From assembly GCF_947498015.1 (NCBI RefSeq), contig NZ_CANMIR010000003.1, positions 186,001 through 250,000 on the forward strand: a DNA stretch of 64,000 nucleotides. The letters are read 5' to 3'. Position 1 is the first letter of the stretch. Each line of letters begins with the position of its first letter. Below, one piece after another: positions 25,095-33,590 of the stretch. Made by a program: the position numbers and the translations under genes. The notes under the pieces were generated by a model. The model was not told where the DNA came from and searched no databases. It saw only the letters and a program-made list of their open reading frames with translations. This DNA is from an uncultured Neptuniibacter sp. GTDB taxonomy: Bacteria > Pseudomonadota > Gammaproteobacteria > Pseudomonadales > Balneatricaceae.

Positions 25095-26024
25095 TTATAG
25101 TTTGCTTTCGAGTTCTGGAACTGCGTCAAACAGGTCGGCAACCAGACCGTAATCGGCTACGGAGAAGATAGGGGCTTCTTCATCTTTATTGATCGCTACG
25201 ATGATCTTCGAATCTTTCATACCTGCCAGATGCTGGATCGCACCAGAGATACCAACAGCGATATACAACTCAGGCGCAACGATCTTACCGGTCTGACCCA
25301 CCTGCATATCGTTGGGTACAAAGCCTGCGTCAACCGCTGCACGGGATGCACCGACTGCAGCGCCGAGTTTATCAGCGATTCTTTCCAGCAATTCAAAGTT
25401 TTCACCGTTACCCATACCCCGGCCACCCGAGATCACGACCTTCGCAGCCGTTAGTTCAGGTCGGTCTGATACCGCCATCTCTTCACCGACAAAACTGGAG
25501 ATCTCTGCATCATGCACAGACCCAACCACTTCAACGGCGGCTGAACCCCCTTCGGCTGCAGCTGCATCAAAAGCTGTACCACGTACGGTGATCACTTTGA
25601 TTGCATCCAGAGACTGCACAGTTGCAATCGCGTTACCTGCATAGATTGGGCGCTGGAACGTATCAGCGGCATCAACGGCAGTGATATCAGACAGCTGAGC
25701 AACATCCAACAGCGCTGCAACGCGTGGCATAAAGTTCTTGCCATTTGTTGTCGCGGGGGACACTACGTGACTGTAGTTTTTGCCCAATTCTGCAATCAAC
25801 CTGGAGATATTTTCTGCCAGTTGGTACTCGTATGCAGCGTTGTCAGCGACCAGTACTTTGCTGACGCACGCCACTTTAGCTGCGGCTTCAGCCACTGCGC
25901 CGCAGTCTGCGCCTGCAACCAGAAGGTGAAGGTCATCGCCCATCCGGGTTGCTGCTGTTACAGCGTTTAGTGTTGCACCTTTAAGAGTGCTGTTGTCATG
26001 TTCTGCTATAACCAGAATAGCCAT
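25095..26024 (-). CDS. etfA: Electron transfer flavoprotein alpha subunit
   Basis: A 309-residue FAD-binding subunit of the electron transfer flavoprotein, which takes electrons from acyl-CoA dehydrogenases to ETF-ubiquinone oxidoreductase. [15 protein letters not shown], the [10 protein letters not shown] segment, [19 protein letters not shown], and [21 protein letters not shown] are the canonical C-terminal FAD-site motifs. It begins 11 bases after etfB ends, so the two are one operon. A stem-loop follows. Confidence 0.96.
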   Translation of the reverse strand: MAILVIAEHDNSTLKGATLNAVTAATRMGDDLHLLVAGADCGAVAEAAAKVACVSKVLVADNAAYEYQLAENISRLIAELGKNYSHVVSPATTNGKNFMPRVAALLDVAQLSDITAVDAADTFQRPIYAGNAIATVQSLDAIKVITVRGTAFDAAAAEGGSAAVEVVGSVHDAEISSFVGEEMAVSDRPELTAAKVVISGGRGMGNGENFELLERIADKLGAAVGASRAAVDAGFVPNDMQVGQTGKIVAPELYIAVGISGAIQHLAGMKDSKIIVAINKDEEAPIFSVADYGLVADLFDAVPELESKL

Positions 26025-26035
26025 TGGATCACCCC

Positions 26036-26785
26036 TTAAAGTACTTTAGCTTCGTTTTTCAGTTTATCGACCAGCTCATCAATGCTGCCCACTTTAATAC
26101 CTGCCTGACGCTCTTCCGGCGGGGTAACTTTCAGCAGTTGTGTATGAGCTTTAAGCTCAACGCCCAGATCGGTAGGGTTTTTCACATCCAGCGGTTTGCG
26201 TTTCGCTTTCATAATATTAGGTAGCGACGCGTAACGCGGTTCATTCAGACGCAGATCGGTTGTTACGATCGCGGGCAGGTTCAGTGCCACTGTCTGCAGA
26301 CCACCATCCACTTCACGGGTAACATTCACTTTGCCATCGTCAATCTGCACTTCAGATGCGAAAGTACCTTGTGGCATATCCAGCAGTGCTCCGAGCATCT
26401 GACCGGTCTGGTTGTTATCTGTATCGATCGCCTGCTTACCCATAATGATCAGTTCAGGTTTCTCCTCCTCGATCACTTTCGCCAGCAATTTGGCTACATT
26501 CAGTGACTCTGGGGAATCTTCTGTTTCAATACGGATACCGCGGTCAACACCCAGTGCCAGTGCAGTACGGATCTGCTCTTCACAAGCCTTTGGGCCAATT
26601 GAAACAACAACCACTTCAGTTGCTGTACCGGCTTCTTTCAGTCGGACGGCCTCTTCTACAGCAATTTCACAAAATGGGTTTAGGGCCATTTTTACGTTGG
26701 CCAGATCTACATCGGTATTATCCGATTTCACACGCACTTTGACGTTGTAGTCGATCACGCGCTTTACGGTCACTAGTACTTTCAT
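26036..26785 (-). CDS. etfB: Electron transfer flavoprotein beta subunit
   Basis: A 249-residue AMP-binding partner of Etf[39 protein letters not shown] and the signature region near [21 protein letters not shown] and FASEV are all typical. Upstream (minus sense) is the 176-bp gap to the acyl-CoA dehydrogenase gene, which runs in the same direction; they may share a message. AAGAGAGATTCAAC precedes the ATG. Confidence 0.96.
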   Translation of the reverse strand: MKVLVTVKRVIDYNVKVRVKSDNTDVDLANVKMALNPFCEIAVEEAVRLKEAGTATEVVVVSIGPKACEEQIRTALALGVDRGIRIETEDSPESLNVAKLLAKVIEEEKPELIIMGKQAIDTDNNQTGQMLGALLDMPQGTFASEVQIDDGKVNVTREVDGGLQTVALNLPAIVTTDLRLNEPRYASLPNIMKAKRKPLDVKNPTDLGVELKAHTQLLKVTPPEERQAGIKVGSIDELVDKLKNEAKVL

Positions 26786-26961
26786 GTTGAATCTCTCTTA
26801 AGATCTGCCCGATACAATTCATAGGCAGACCCCTATTTCATTACTGTTCATTCCAGTAGCATCCTCAGCGTGCCGAAATGAGATCACTCGCGCTGAAGAC
26901 GCTCTAGTGGGATATATCAGGCAAACAGCATGGTGGCCATCCGCCTCTGGGGTTCTTCTCT

Positions 26962-28740
26962 TTAGAACTGATCTTCGTTCAGTGCCATGATGCTTGCACT
27001 ACCCGCCTGAATAGAGGCCAGGTTAGCTTTCACCCGTGGCAGCAGGTGCTCACTGAAGAACTGTGCGGTAGCCAGTTTGGCGGTCAGGAATTCCGGATCA
27101 CCATTACCGGCATCCAGCAGCGCCTGTGCTTTCAGAGCAGATTGCCCCATCACCCAGCCACCGCAGATGTAACCAAACATCATCATGAAGTTAACGCTGA
27201 TACTGCCAGCAGCGGCAGCATCTTCAGGGGCGTTACGGAGCAGCCATTCACGTGCTGTCTTACCCTCTTCGAGTGCTTCGCGCAGGGCTTTGCCCTGTGA
27301 TGCGAATTGATCAGACGCTTCCAGCTCACTCACTGTAACTTCAATCTCTGCAATCAGTTCTGCCAGATGCGCGCCATCATTCATCAATGTTTTACGACCA
27401 ACCAGATCCAGTGCCTGAATGCCGGTGGTGCCTTCATAGATCGTCAGGATGCGGGCATCGCGATAGTGCTGCGCAGACCCCGTTTCCTCGATGAAACCCA
27501 TCCCGCCGTGAACCTGAGTGCCCAGGTAGGTAACCTCCTGCGCCAACTCAGTTAGCCAGCCTTTAACAATCGGCGTTAGCAGTTCGACTCGTGCGTTATG
27601 CTGTTGAGCACTTGAATCATCCTTGGCGTATTGATTACGATCGATCTCAGCTGCGGCGATCAGAGCCAAACCACGCATCGCCTCAATAGAAGCTTTCATC
27701 TGCGTTAGCATGCGGCGTACATCCGGGAATTTGATAATGGCGAAGCGGCTGCCATCACGCTTGGTGCCCTGCAGACGCTCTTTCGCATACTCAACCGCTT
27801 GCTGGTAGGAGCGCTCTGCAATGGCAAGGCCCTGTAAGCCCACCCCCTGACGCGCGTGGTTCATCATAGTGAACATGTAGGCAAGCCCTTTGTTGGCTTC
27901 CCCGACGAGATAACCCACCGCACCTTCATTATCACCAAAACTCATGACACAGGTCGGGCTACCGTGGATCCCTAGCTTATGTTCCAGAGAGACACAGTGC
28001 GCGTCATTACGCGCTGAGGGATTACCGTTTTCATCCAGCAGGAATTTTGGCACAACAAAGAGGGAGATCCCTTTGACGCCCGGAGGCGCATCCGGCAGGC
28101 GTGCCAGTACAAGATGCACTACATTATCGGTCATCTGGTGATCGCCCCAGGTGATAAAGATCTTCTGGCCGCTAATCAGATAGTGATCACCGTTTGGAAC
28201 TGCTTTGGTTTTAACCGCTGCCAGATCAGAACCGGCATCCGGCTCCGTGAGGTTCATGGTACCTGTCCACTCACCAGTGACCATCTTCGGCAAAAAGGTC
28301 TGCTTCAGCTCATCAGATCCGTGGTGTGCAATCGATTCAATAGCTCCCTGTGTCAGCAATGGGCAGAGCGCAAAAGCGAGATTGGAAGATTGCCAGATCT
28401 CATTCACCGCAGTTCCAAGAACATTAGGGAGGTTCTGGCCACCATACTCTTCACTTGGCGTGAGCGAGTTCCATCCACCTTCAACAAACTGCTGATAGGC
28501 TTCAGCGAACCCAGCAGTCTGCTGGACACCGGACTCACCTAACTGCGGATGCTGTGTATCCCCCACCTCATTCAGAGGTGCGAGAACATCTGAACCGAGT
28601 TTACCTGCTTCCGTCAGGATGACAGAGGCCAGCTCAGCATTGATATCTTCCATGCCTGCATCAGCACAGAGTGCATCAAAATCAACCAACTCATTTAAGA
28701 TAAACTCTGCATCACGGTACGGATGTTTATATTCGCTCAT
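26962..28740 (-). CDS. Acyl-CoA dehydrogenase
   Basis: A 592-residue acyl-CoA dehydrogenase of the long form with an extra C-terminal domain. MNLTEPDAGSDLAAVKT and ISGQKIFITWGDH are the substrate/FAD contact motifs; GGMGFIEETGSAQHYRDARI and IYEGTTGIQALDL hold the catalytic-base region. It oxidises acyl-CoA and passes electrons to ETF, encoded just downstream. The ATG at 28740 follows AGGAGAGGAAGC; the frame's seven further residues are unlikely. It is divergent from an AraC regulator. Confidence 0.94.
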   Translation of the reverse strand: MSEYKHPYRDAEFILNELVDFDALCADAGMEDINAELASVILTEAGKLGSDVLAPLNEVGDTQHPQLGESGVQQTAGFAEAYQQFVEGGWNSLTPSEEYGGQNLPNVLGTAVNEIWQSSNLAFALCPLLTQGAIESIAHHGSDELKQTFLPKMVTGEWTGTMNLTEPDAGSDLAAVKTKAVPNGDHYLISGQKIFITWGDHQMTDNVVHLVLARLPDAPPGVKGISLFVVPKFLLDENGNPSARNDAHCVSLEHKLGIHGSPTCVMSFGDNEGAVGYLVGEANKGLAYMFTMMNHARQGVGLQGLAIAERSYQQAVEYAKERLQGTKRDGSRFAIIKFPDVRRMLTQMKASIEAMRGLALIAAAEIDRNQYAKDDSSAQQHNARVELLTPIVKGWLTELAQEVTYLGTQVHGGMGFIEETGSAQHYRDARILTIYEGTTGIQALDLVGRKTLMNDGAHLAELIAEIEVTVSELEASDQFASQGKALREALEEGKTAREWLLRNAPEDAAAAGSISVNFMMMFGYICGGWVMGQSALKAQALLDAGNGDPEFLTAKLATAQFFSEHLLPRVKANLASIQAGSASIMALNEDQF

Positions 28741-29033
28741 CGCTTCCTCTCCTGTCGGCATTCCATGTTCTGACTAAGGCAATCTACTGTAATCCCAGCC
28801 ATTAGAATAAATTGTCGTTATAGAGCTAACTTCAGCATTTAGGTGTTGATTAGTTCTGCTGGATCGCTCAATAAGCTATCTGTTTTTTTAGAACTCTAGT
28901 TTCTTATTGATAGGCTCATTCAACAATAGCGAAAAAAGCCGGATAATTAACATTATCGGACATCGAGGTTACACTGCTACTAGGAATAACCTTTATATTG
29001 TGATTGTAGAGACCACCACAACCGGTTGTTTAT

Positions 29034-30038
29034 ATGAGTACTGCACGCCATTCAGTTTCGATCCATTTTGCCCAAACCATTATTGCTGCAGCAAAACGGC
29101 GTCAGGTCGATCATTTTGCATTACTGCACTTTTCCGGACTCAATGAAGAGATGCTTGCAAACCCTAAGCTAAGGATTACACCTGATCAACTAAGCCGAAT
29201 AATGCAGGAGATGTGGCGGCTATGCGATGATGAGTTTATGGGTATGGCCAGTCACCCTTCCAGGCATGGGGTGTTTACCTTGATGGCAAAACAGGCAGTG
29301 CGCTGCGGCAACTTACATGCTGTCTACCATCATCTTACACACTTTTATAATCTGGTGACCGACTCACTTAAACTGAGCTTGAACATTACAGATCACGAAG
29401 TTCACCTCTGTATGAAAATGACAGAACCGGACAGAGATCCTGACTGTACACTTCGTGAATTTTTACTCCTGTTATGGCATCGTTTTCCCAGTTGGCTAAT
29501 CGGTCAACGTATCCACCTGAAACGGGTATGCCTTGATTATTCTGAACCCGCACATAAAGCTGAACACCAACTGATGTACCCTTGTGTCACCCTCTATAAT
29601 CAGCCTGAATGCTCTCTGGTCTTTTCGAAAGAGCTATTACAAGAAGCCGTGGTCCAGACTCCGCGTACGCTGAGTGCTTATCTTCGACGCGCACCACTAG
29701 ACTGGTTTAAGCGGCAGGCATATTTTCCAACCTATACCCGGCGTGTTATCGATTACCTTGAAAGAGATGAGGTTTTGGTAATGGCTAATATGGAAGCGAT
29801 TGCAGAGGAGTTGCATATAACCTCAAGGACACTACGCCGTAAGCTTGCAGATGAAGGCACCAGTTTTAAGGAACTGAAGGATGACGTAAGGCGCGATTCA
29901 GCCATTCACTTTCTGAGCCAACCCTCCATACCGATCTCACAGATATCCAGGAAACTTGGTTTTACAGAACCCGGGGCGTTTACCCGGGCATTTAAACAAT
30001 GGACTGGAGTCCCCCCAAGCATCTACCGGCGTTCTTGA
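29034..30038 (+). CDS. AraC-family regulator (arabinose-binding-domain type)
   Basis: A 334-residue regulator. The N-terminal ~200 residues follow the ligand-binding domain seen in OruR/ArgR-like AraC proteins (ITPDQLSRIMQEMWRLCDDEF). The C-terminal AraC/XylS double helix-turn-helix has MEAIAEELHITSRTLRRKL, then SISQISRKLGFTEP-like ISQISRKLGFTEPGAFTRAF and WTGVPPSIYR. It is divergent from the acyl-CoA dehydrogenase gene with 293 bp between, so it probably controls that gene; the ligand may be a fatty acid-related compound (inference). Confidence 0.9.
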   Translation: MSTARHSVSIHFAQTIIAAAKRRQVDHFALLHFSGLNEEMLANPKLRITPDQLSRIMQEMWRLCDDEFMGMASHPSRHGVFTLMAKQAVRCGNLHAVYHHLTHFYNLVTDSLKLSLNITDHEVHLCMKMTEPDRDPDCTLREFLLLLWHRFPSWLIGQRIHLKRVCLDYSEPAHKAEHQLMYPCVTLYNQPECSLVFSKELLQEAVVQTPRTLSAYLRRAPLDWFKRQAYFPTYTRRVIDYLERDEVLVMANMEAIAEELHITSRTLRRKLADEGTSFKELKDDVRRDSAIHFLSQPSIPISQISRKLGFTEPGAFTRAFKQWTGVPPSIYRRS

Positions 30039-30145
30039 TTAAGCCGATCTACCTTATTCTGAAAACTACGGATAAAGGATTGACCCAAATTTACATTGAT
30101 ATCTACTTAAGAGCAGCGCCAGTTGGCGCCACTCTCAATGAGCAC

Positions 30146-30598
30146 TCAATACCTGTAGTGACGGTTTCTTTCACGAAAGTAATGCTTGTCATAATGGCGG
30201 GAATCTCTGATCCTTGAGATGCCATTTCCTCTATGCTCTTTTCTCTTATGCGTATAAGCAGGATGCGTGTCTGATGGGTGCCATCTGTAGTGATCACGCT
30301 TGTAATGCTTATGTTTGTAGTGCTTATGTTTATAGTGACCCCACTTTAAACCAGGGTGGTATCCGTGGTGCCGGTAGTAACGTTTGTGTGGACGGTGATA
30401 TCGCTTATAAGAGCGATGCTTGTAGCGATAAGGGTCCGCGTAATGGCTGTACCTATGTACCGGAGCGCCCAGATAGATCTGGTAATCCGAACCCTCTATC
30501 ACCAACCCACCATGCAACCTGACTGACGTATCCGCCTGCAAGGTTCCAGCGGCTGCCATCAGAACCGCTGCCATGAGGAGTGTTTTGGTATATTTCAT
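30146..30598 (-). CDS. Secreted His/Tyr/Lys-rich protein
   Basis: A 150-residue protein with a signal peptide (MKYTKTLLMAAVLMAAAGTLQA) and a mature part very rich in His, Tyr, Arg and Lys (YRYKHRSYKRYHRPHKRYY; tandem HYKHKHYKHKHYK). The tandem part stems from a 15-base DNA repeat (TGCTTATGTTTRTAG on the plus strand). Such composition suggests metal binding or contact with polyanions, but no family function is established. The start at 30598 is chosen for its signal peptide. Confidence 0.75.
   Translation of the reverse strand: MKYTKTLLMAAVLMAAAGTLQADTSVRLHGGLVIEGSDYQIYLGAPVHRYSHYADPYRYKHRSYKRYHRPHKRYYRHHGYHPGLKWGHYKHKHYKHKHYKRDHYRWHPSDTHPAYTHKRKEHRGNGISRIRDSRHYDKHYFRERNRHYRY
30296..30341. 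repeat. 15-bp tandem repeat within the His-rich gene
   Basis: About two and a half copies of TGCTTATGTTTRTAG, in frame, encoding HKHYK units. It expands the coding sequence without shifting frame. Confidence 0.6.
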
Positions 30599-30793
30599 GA
30601 TCAATGACCTCACTTTGGTGAATGATCCTCGTCATCCAAAGCCTGCCTAGCCTATTTTAAGGATAACCTCTTACCACACCCACTGCGCTGATCATTTTTC
30701 ATACAATGCTTCCGTTTTTTTCAGCCTATATTCAGTCAATCAGGCGTTTTCCTGATGCATCAGTCTGAGATAACAGGGAACAGCCCTGTTCAA

Positions 30794-30807
30794 TTGATCT
30801 CAATCAA
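30794..30807. promoter_or_regulatory. Perfect FNR/Anr box upstream of the HDOD gene
   Basis: TTGAT-CTCA-ATCAA matches the FNR/Anr consensus exactly. A GATAAT -10 lies at 30830-30835, predicting a start at ~30842, 41.5 bases from the box centre (class II activation). The box is 124 bp from the HDOD ATG. The rest of 30599-30930 has no gene. Confidence 0.7.
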
Positions 30808-30930
30808 GTTCTAAGCGACCAATCAGTTTGATAATCAGCTATTGTTATTTGTATGGATTTAACCTGATTGATGAGATCGCCGTAAGCAATCTTAGTCACT
30901 ATCAGGACAACTAAAGGAATAGGTGTAATT

Positions 30931-31833
30931 ATGAACCAGATCTCTGCCAAGCCGTCGCTAGAGACCATTCATGAGGAGATAACACAACTCCCCATGCTTC
31001 CCGGCATTCTGTTTCAGCTTATGAAGTTTGACCCTGAAGACACCGAGTTTTACGACCATATGCTTTTACTGGCAAAGTCAGACCCACCTCTCGCGGCTTT
31101 CATCATCGGTTATTCCAACTCTGCCCTATCCTCACCTAATCAGAAAATCGACACTCTTCAGAAAGCACTGACCCGGGTGGGGTCCAGGACAATTATCGAG
31201 CTGTTAACAGCATTATCCGTTTCTAAGGTGTTTGTACCGCAGAAGGATGAACATAAAGCGATCTGGCGTCACTCAGTTGAAGTCGCATCATTTTCCGCTT
31301 TCCTTGCACGACTCTCTCCTGAAGAACATCTGGAACCTGATAGCGCTTATCTCAGTGGATTGTTACACGATATTGGCCGCTTTGTTCTGTTTCAGATTGC
31401 ACCTGACGCACTCAATGAAACCGATGCCAAAGGCTGGAGCACACCCGACGAGCTTATCTCAGCTGAGGTTGAAACGGTGGGCTTTACACATGCAAAAGTC
31501 GGCTATCTTGCATGTGTAAAGTTAGAGATTCCGAAACTTATCTCAAATATTGTGCGCTACCATCATAATATCGGTATTAGCTATCACCCTAAAGCACCCA
31601 AAACACTTCAGGATCACTGCCTGGTTGTTCAGATTGCTGATGCCATCAGTGTCATGCTGGCTAAGAATCCGGACTGGAAAAACTGGTCCGAGGAAAATCT
31701 GAAAGAGAATCTGCTCTCATTCTGCATAAATCCCAAATGGGATATACAGAGCATGCCTATTAATTCGATCATTCCCGCGCTACCCATGCTTGTAGAAAAT
31801 GCCGAAAGAACCTGTGAAAGCATCGGCGTTTAG
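30931..31833 (+). CDS. HDOD-domain signalling protein
   Basis: A 300-residue cytoplasmic protein made of one HDOD domain: LPMLPGILFQLMKFDPED near residue 20, then a helical body with FIIGYSNSALSSPNQKI, IWRHSVEVASFSAFLAR and YLSGLLHDIGRFVLFQ, where an HD pair survives. HDOD proteins are HD-related regulators that usually act in signalling or stress response, often without phosphohydrolase activity. It is preceded by AAAGGAATAGG and by a predicted class II FNR/Anr promoter, so expression probably rises when oxygen is low. Confidence 0.9.
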   Translation: MNQISAKPSLETIHEEITQLPMLPGILFQLMKFDPEDTEFYDHMLLLAKSDPPLAAFIIGYSNSALSSPNQKIDTLQKALTRVGSRTIIELLTALSVSKVFVPQKDEHKAIWRHSVEVASFSAFLARLSPEEHLEPDSAYLSGLLHDIGRFVLFQIAPDALNETDAKGWSTPDELISAEVETVGFTHAKVGYLACVKLEIPKLISNIVRYHHNIGISYHPKAPKTLQDHCLVVQIADAISVMLAKNPDWKNWSEENLKENLLSFCINPKWDIQSMPINSIIPALPMLVENAERTCESIGV

Positions 31834-31896
31834 TCACTGCCTCAGCGGTCGAGATTCTTTAAGTTAAGAATTAAAAACATTACTTAACCTATTGAT

Positions 31897-32952
31897 TTAT
31901 GGCAATACTTCATCCACACCTATAATCTCCCCGCTGTTATCTGAGCGGTAACCCGCCAGCCCTTTAACGGCAGTGTGGAAGTTCGCTGATTGGATGATGG
32001 CGATGAGTCGCTGAAATGCCTCTTGCTCTATTGTCTTTCGATGGCAGACCAGAAGGTAGTTCTCTTCAGCCAGTGGGATAAAGTCCAGCCCGAACTGGTC
32101 TGCTGCGGCTTCGACCCCCATACCAACATCAGCCATTCCGGCAGCGACATAGGCTGCAACGGCAGAATGGGTAAACTCCTCATTATCATACCCATTGATA
32201 TCTGTTTGCCTGATCCCCTCCCGCCGTATCAACTCGTCCATAAGCGCACGCGTCCCCGAATCCTTCTGACGGTTTATATATCTCACATCACCAGCAATAT
32301 CGGCGAGTGAATGGATTGCCATCGGATTCCCTTTTTTTACCATCAAGCCCTGTCGACGGGTAATGAACTTAATGACTTTATGCACGCGGGGCTTCAGATA
32401 ACGGCCATAGTTTTCGATAAGCTGACCGCTAATCACATCCGTAGGAAGATGAAAACCTGCTACTTCACAGGCACCACGATTTAAAGAGGCTAGTGCTTCT
32501 TCCGCACTTTTGTATTGCAGATCCAGTTGAAGCTCTGTTGCCATTTCTGGTAACAGCGCAACCGCATAGCCATAACTTGCATGCAGGCGCAGCATCGGAT
32601 TTACCCCCTCTAACGCCCGATGTAGCTCCAGATTTAACTCAGACGCCAGACTATCGAGTTGCGGCTCCAGGCGCGCCACAACCCGCTGCTCAGCCCAGAG
32701 CAGTTTCTCTCCAAGCGGGGTCAATTTAGCCCCTTTGCCTTTTTGCATCTCCACCAGCGGCAATCCGAAAAAAGCAGCCCAGGTATTGAGCAGATTCCAG
32801 CCATGACGATAAGAAATACTTATCTTTTGAGTAGCTTCAGTTAATTTGCCCGTCTCATAGATTGCGCGTAGCAGTGAAAAAAGCTGTGGATTCAATTTGT
32901 TACCGGCTGAATCACGAAAAGACCATGTGGGTACGACCTGTATACGTTTCAT
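31897..32952 (-). CDS. ModE/LysR-type HTH regulator with periplasmic-binding-like domain, divergent from fds
   Basis: About 351 residues. The N-terminal ~110 residues are a ModE-like winged helix-turn-helix (LFSLLRAIYETGKLTEATQ, SYRHGWNLLN, GKGAKLTPLGEKLL). The rest is a type 2 periplasmic-binding-like sensor (RLHASYGYAVALL, YINRQKDSGTRALMDELI), similar to molybdate-binding folds. The start is ATG 32952; GTG 32958 is possible. It is divergent from the formate dehydrogenase operon with palindromes between, so it is the probable fds regulator, sensing formate, molybdate or a related anion (inference). Confidence 0.88.
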   Translation of the reverse strand: MKRIQVVPTWSFRDSAGNKLNPQLFSLLRAIYETGKLTEATQKISISYRHGWNLLNTWAAFFGLPLVEMQKGKGAKLTPLGEKLLWAEQRVVARLEPQLDSLASELNLELHRALEGVNPMLRLHASYGYAVALLPEMATELQLDLQYKSAEEALASLNRGACEVAGFHLPTDVISGQLIENYGRYLKPRVHKVIKFITRRQGLMVKKGNPMAIHSLADIAGDVRYINRQKDSGTRALMDELIRREGIRQTDINGYDNEEFTHSAVAAYVAAGMADVGMGVEAAADQFGLDFIPLAEENYLLVCHRKTIEQEAFQRLIAIIQSANFHTAVKGLAGYRSDNSGEIIGVDEVLP

Positions 32953-32963
32953 ATGCACTTTAT

Positions 32964-32976
32964 TTCATATTTTGAA
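32964..32976. promoter_or_regulatory. Partial operator on the regulator side
   Basis: TTCA-TATTT-TGAA lies 12 bases before the regulator start and shares TTCATATTT with the perfect palindrome at 33061-33082. It may be a second binding site for autoregulation. Confidence 0.4.
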
Positions 32977-33060
32977 TCATTCAATCAAATGCTACCTTAA
33001 ATTTAATACATATTGATAGATAGAGAACTCCACTCGGTTTTCAAATAAAAAATAAGAAAC

Positions 33061-33082
33061 AATATGAACTCTTGTTCATATT
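33061..33082. promoter_or_regulatory. Perfect palindrome upstream of fdsG, probable fds operator
   Basis: AATATGAAC-TCTT-GTTCATATT: 9-base arms, no mismatch, ending 17 bases before the fdsG ATG. It is the most likely site for the divergent ModE/PBP-type regulator. Confidence 0.6.
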
Positions 33083-33098
33083 TGATGAGCAATATCAC

Positions 33099-33590
33099 AT
33101 GACCACATTAAATGAACAGGCGCGGAATCAGATAGCCAAGGTAATTACCGATCTGCAACACAAGCCAGGGGCTCTGTTACCGATCCTTCACGGTATCCAG
33201 GATCGACTGGGTTATATACCTCCTGAATCCGTACCCATGATCGCTGAAGCACTGAATCAGTCCCGTGCAGATATCCATGGTGTTATCAGTTTCTATCACC
33301 AGTTTCGTAGTACCGCACCGGGGCAGCACACCGTCGAGATCTGTCGCGCTGAAGCGTGTCAGTCTATGGGGGCACGTCAGTTTGAAACACATGTTAAGCA
33401 CACACTTGGGGTGGATTATCACGGCACCACCACAGATCGTAGCATCACTCTGGAATCTGTTTACTGCCTGGGTAACTGTGCCTGCGCCCCTTCTGTACGG
33501 GTCAATGATCAGATCATCGGCCGTGTTACACCGGAGAAGTTTGACGGACTGGTTGATGAGCTACGCTCACAAAAGCTGGAGGTGCAGTAA
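33099..33590 (+). CDS. fdsG: NAD-dependent formate dehydrogenase gamma subunit
   Basis: A 163-residue thioredoxin-like [2Fe-2S] subunit, homologous to NuoE. The cluster ligands appear as CRAEACQSMGA and CLGNCACAPSV. Together with FdsB it forms the diaphorase arm that passes electrons from formate oxidation to NAD. ATG 33099 is chosen over TTG 33072, which would lie inside the operator palindrome. Its TAA overlaps the fdsB ATG by one base (TAATG). Confidence 0.94.
   Translation: MTTLNEQARNQIAKVITDLQHKPGALLPILHGIQDRLGYIPPESVPMIAEALNQSRADIHGVISFYHQFRSTAPGQHTVEICRAEACQSMGARQFETHVKHTLGVDYHGTTTDRSITLESVYCLGNCACAPSVRVNDQIIGRVTPEKFDGLVDELRSQKLEVQ

Noticed and set aside
30296..30341. CRISPR-like or regulatory repeat
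   Set aside because: The repeats are contiguous, in frame and encode HKHYK units of the secreted protein.
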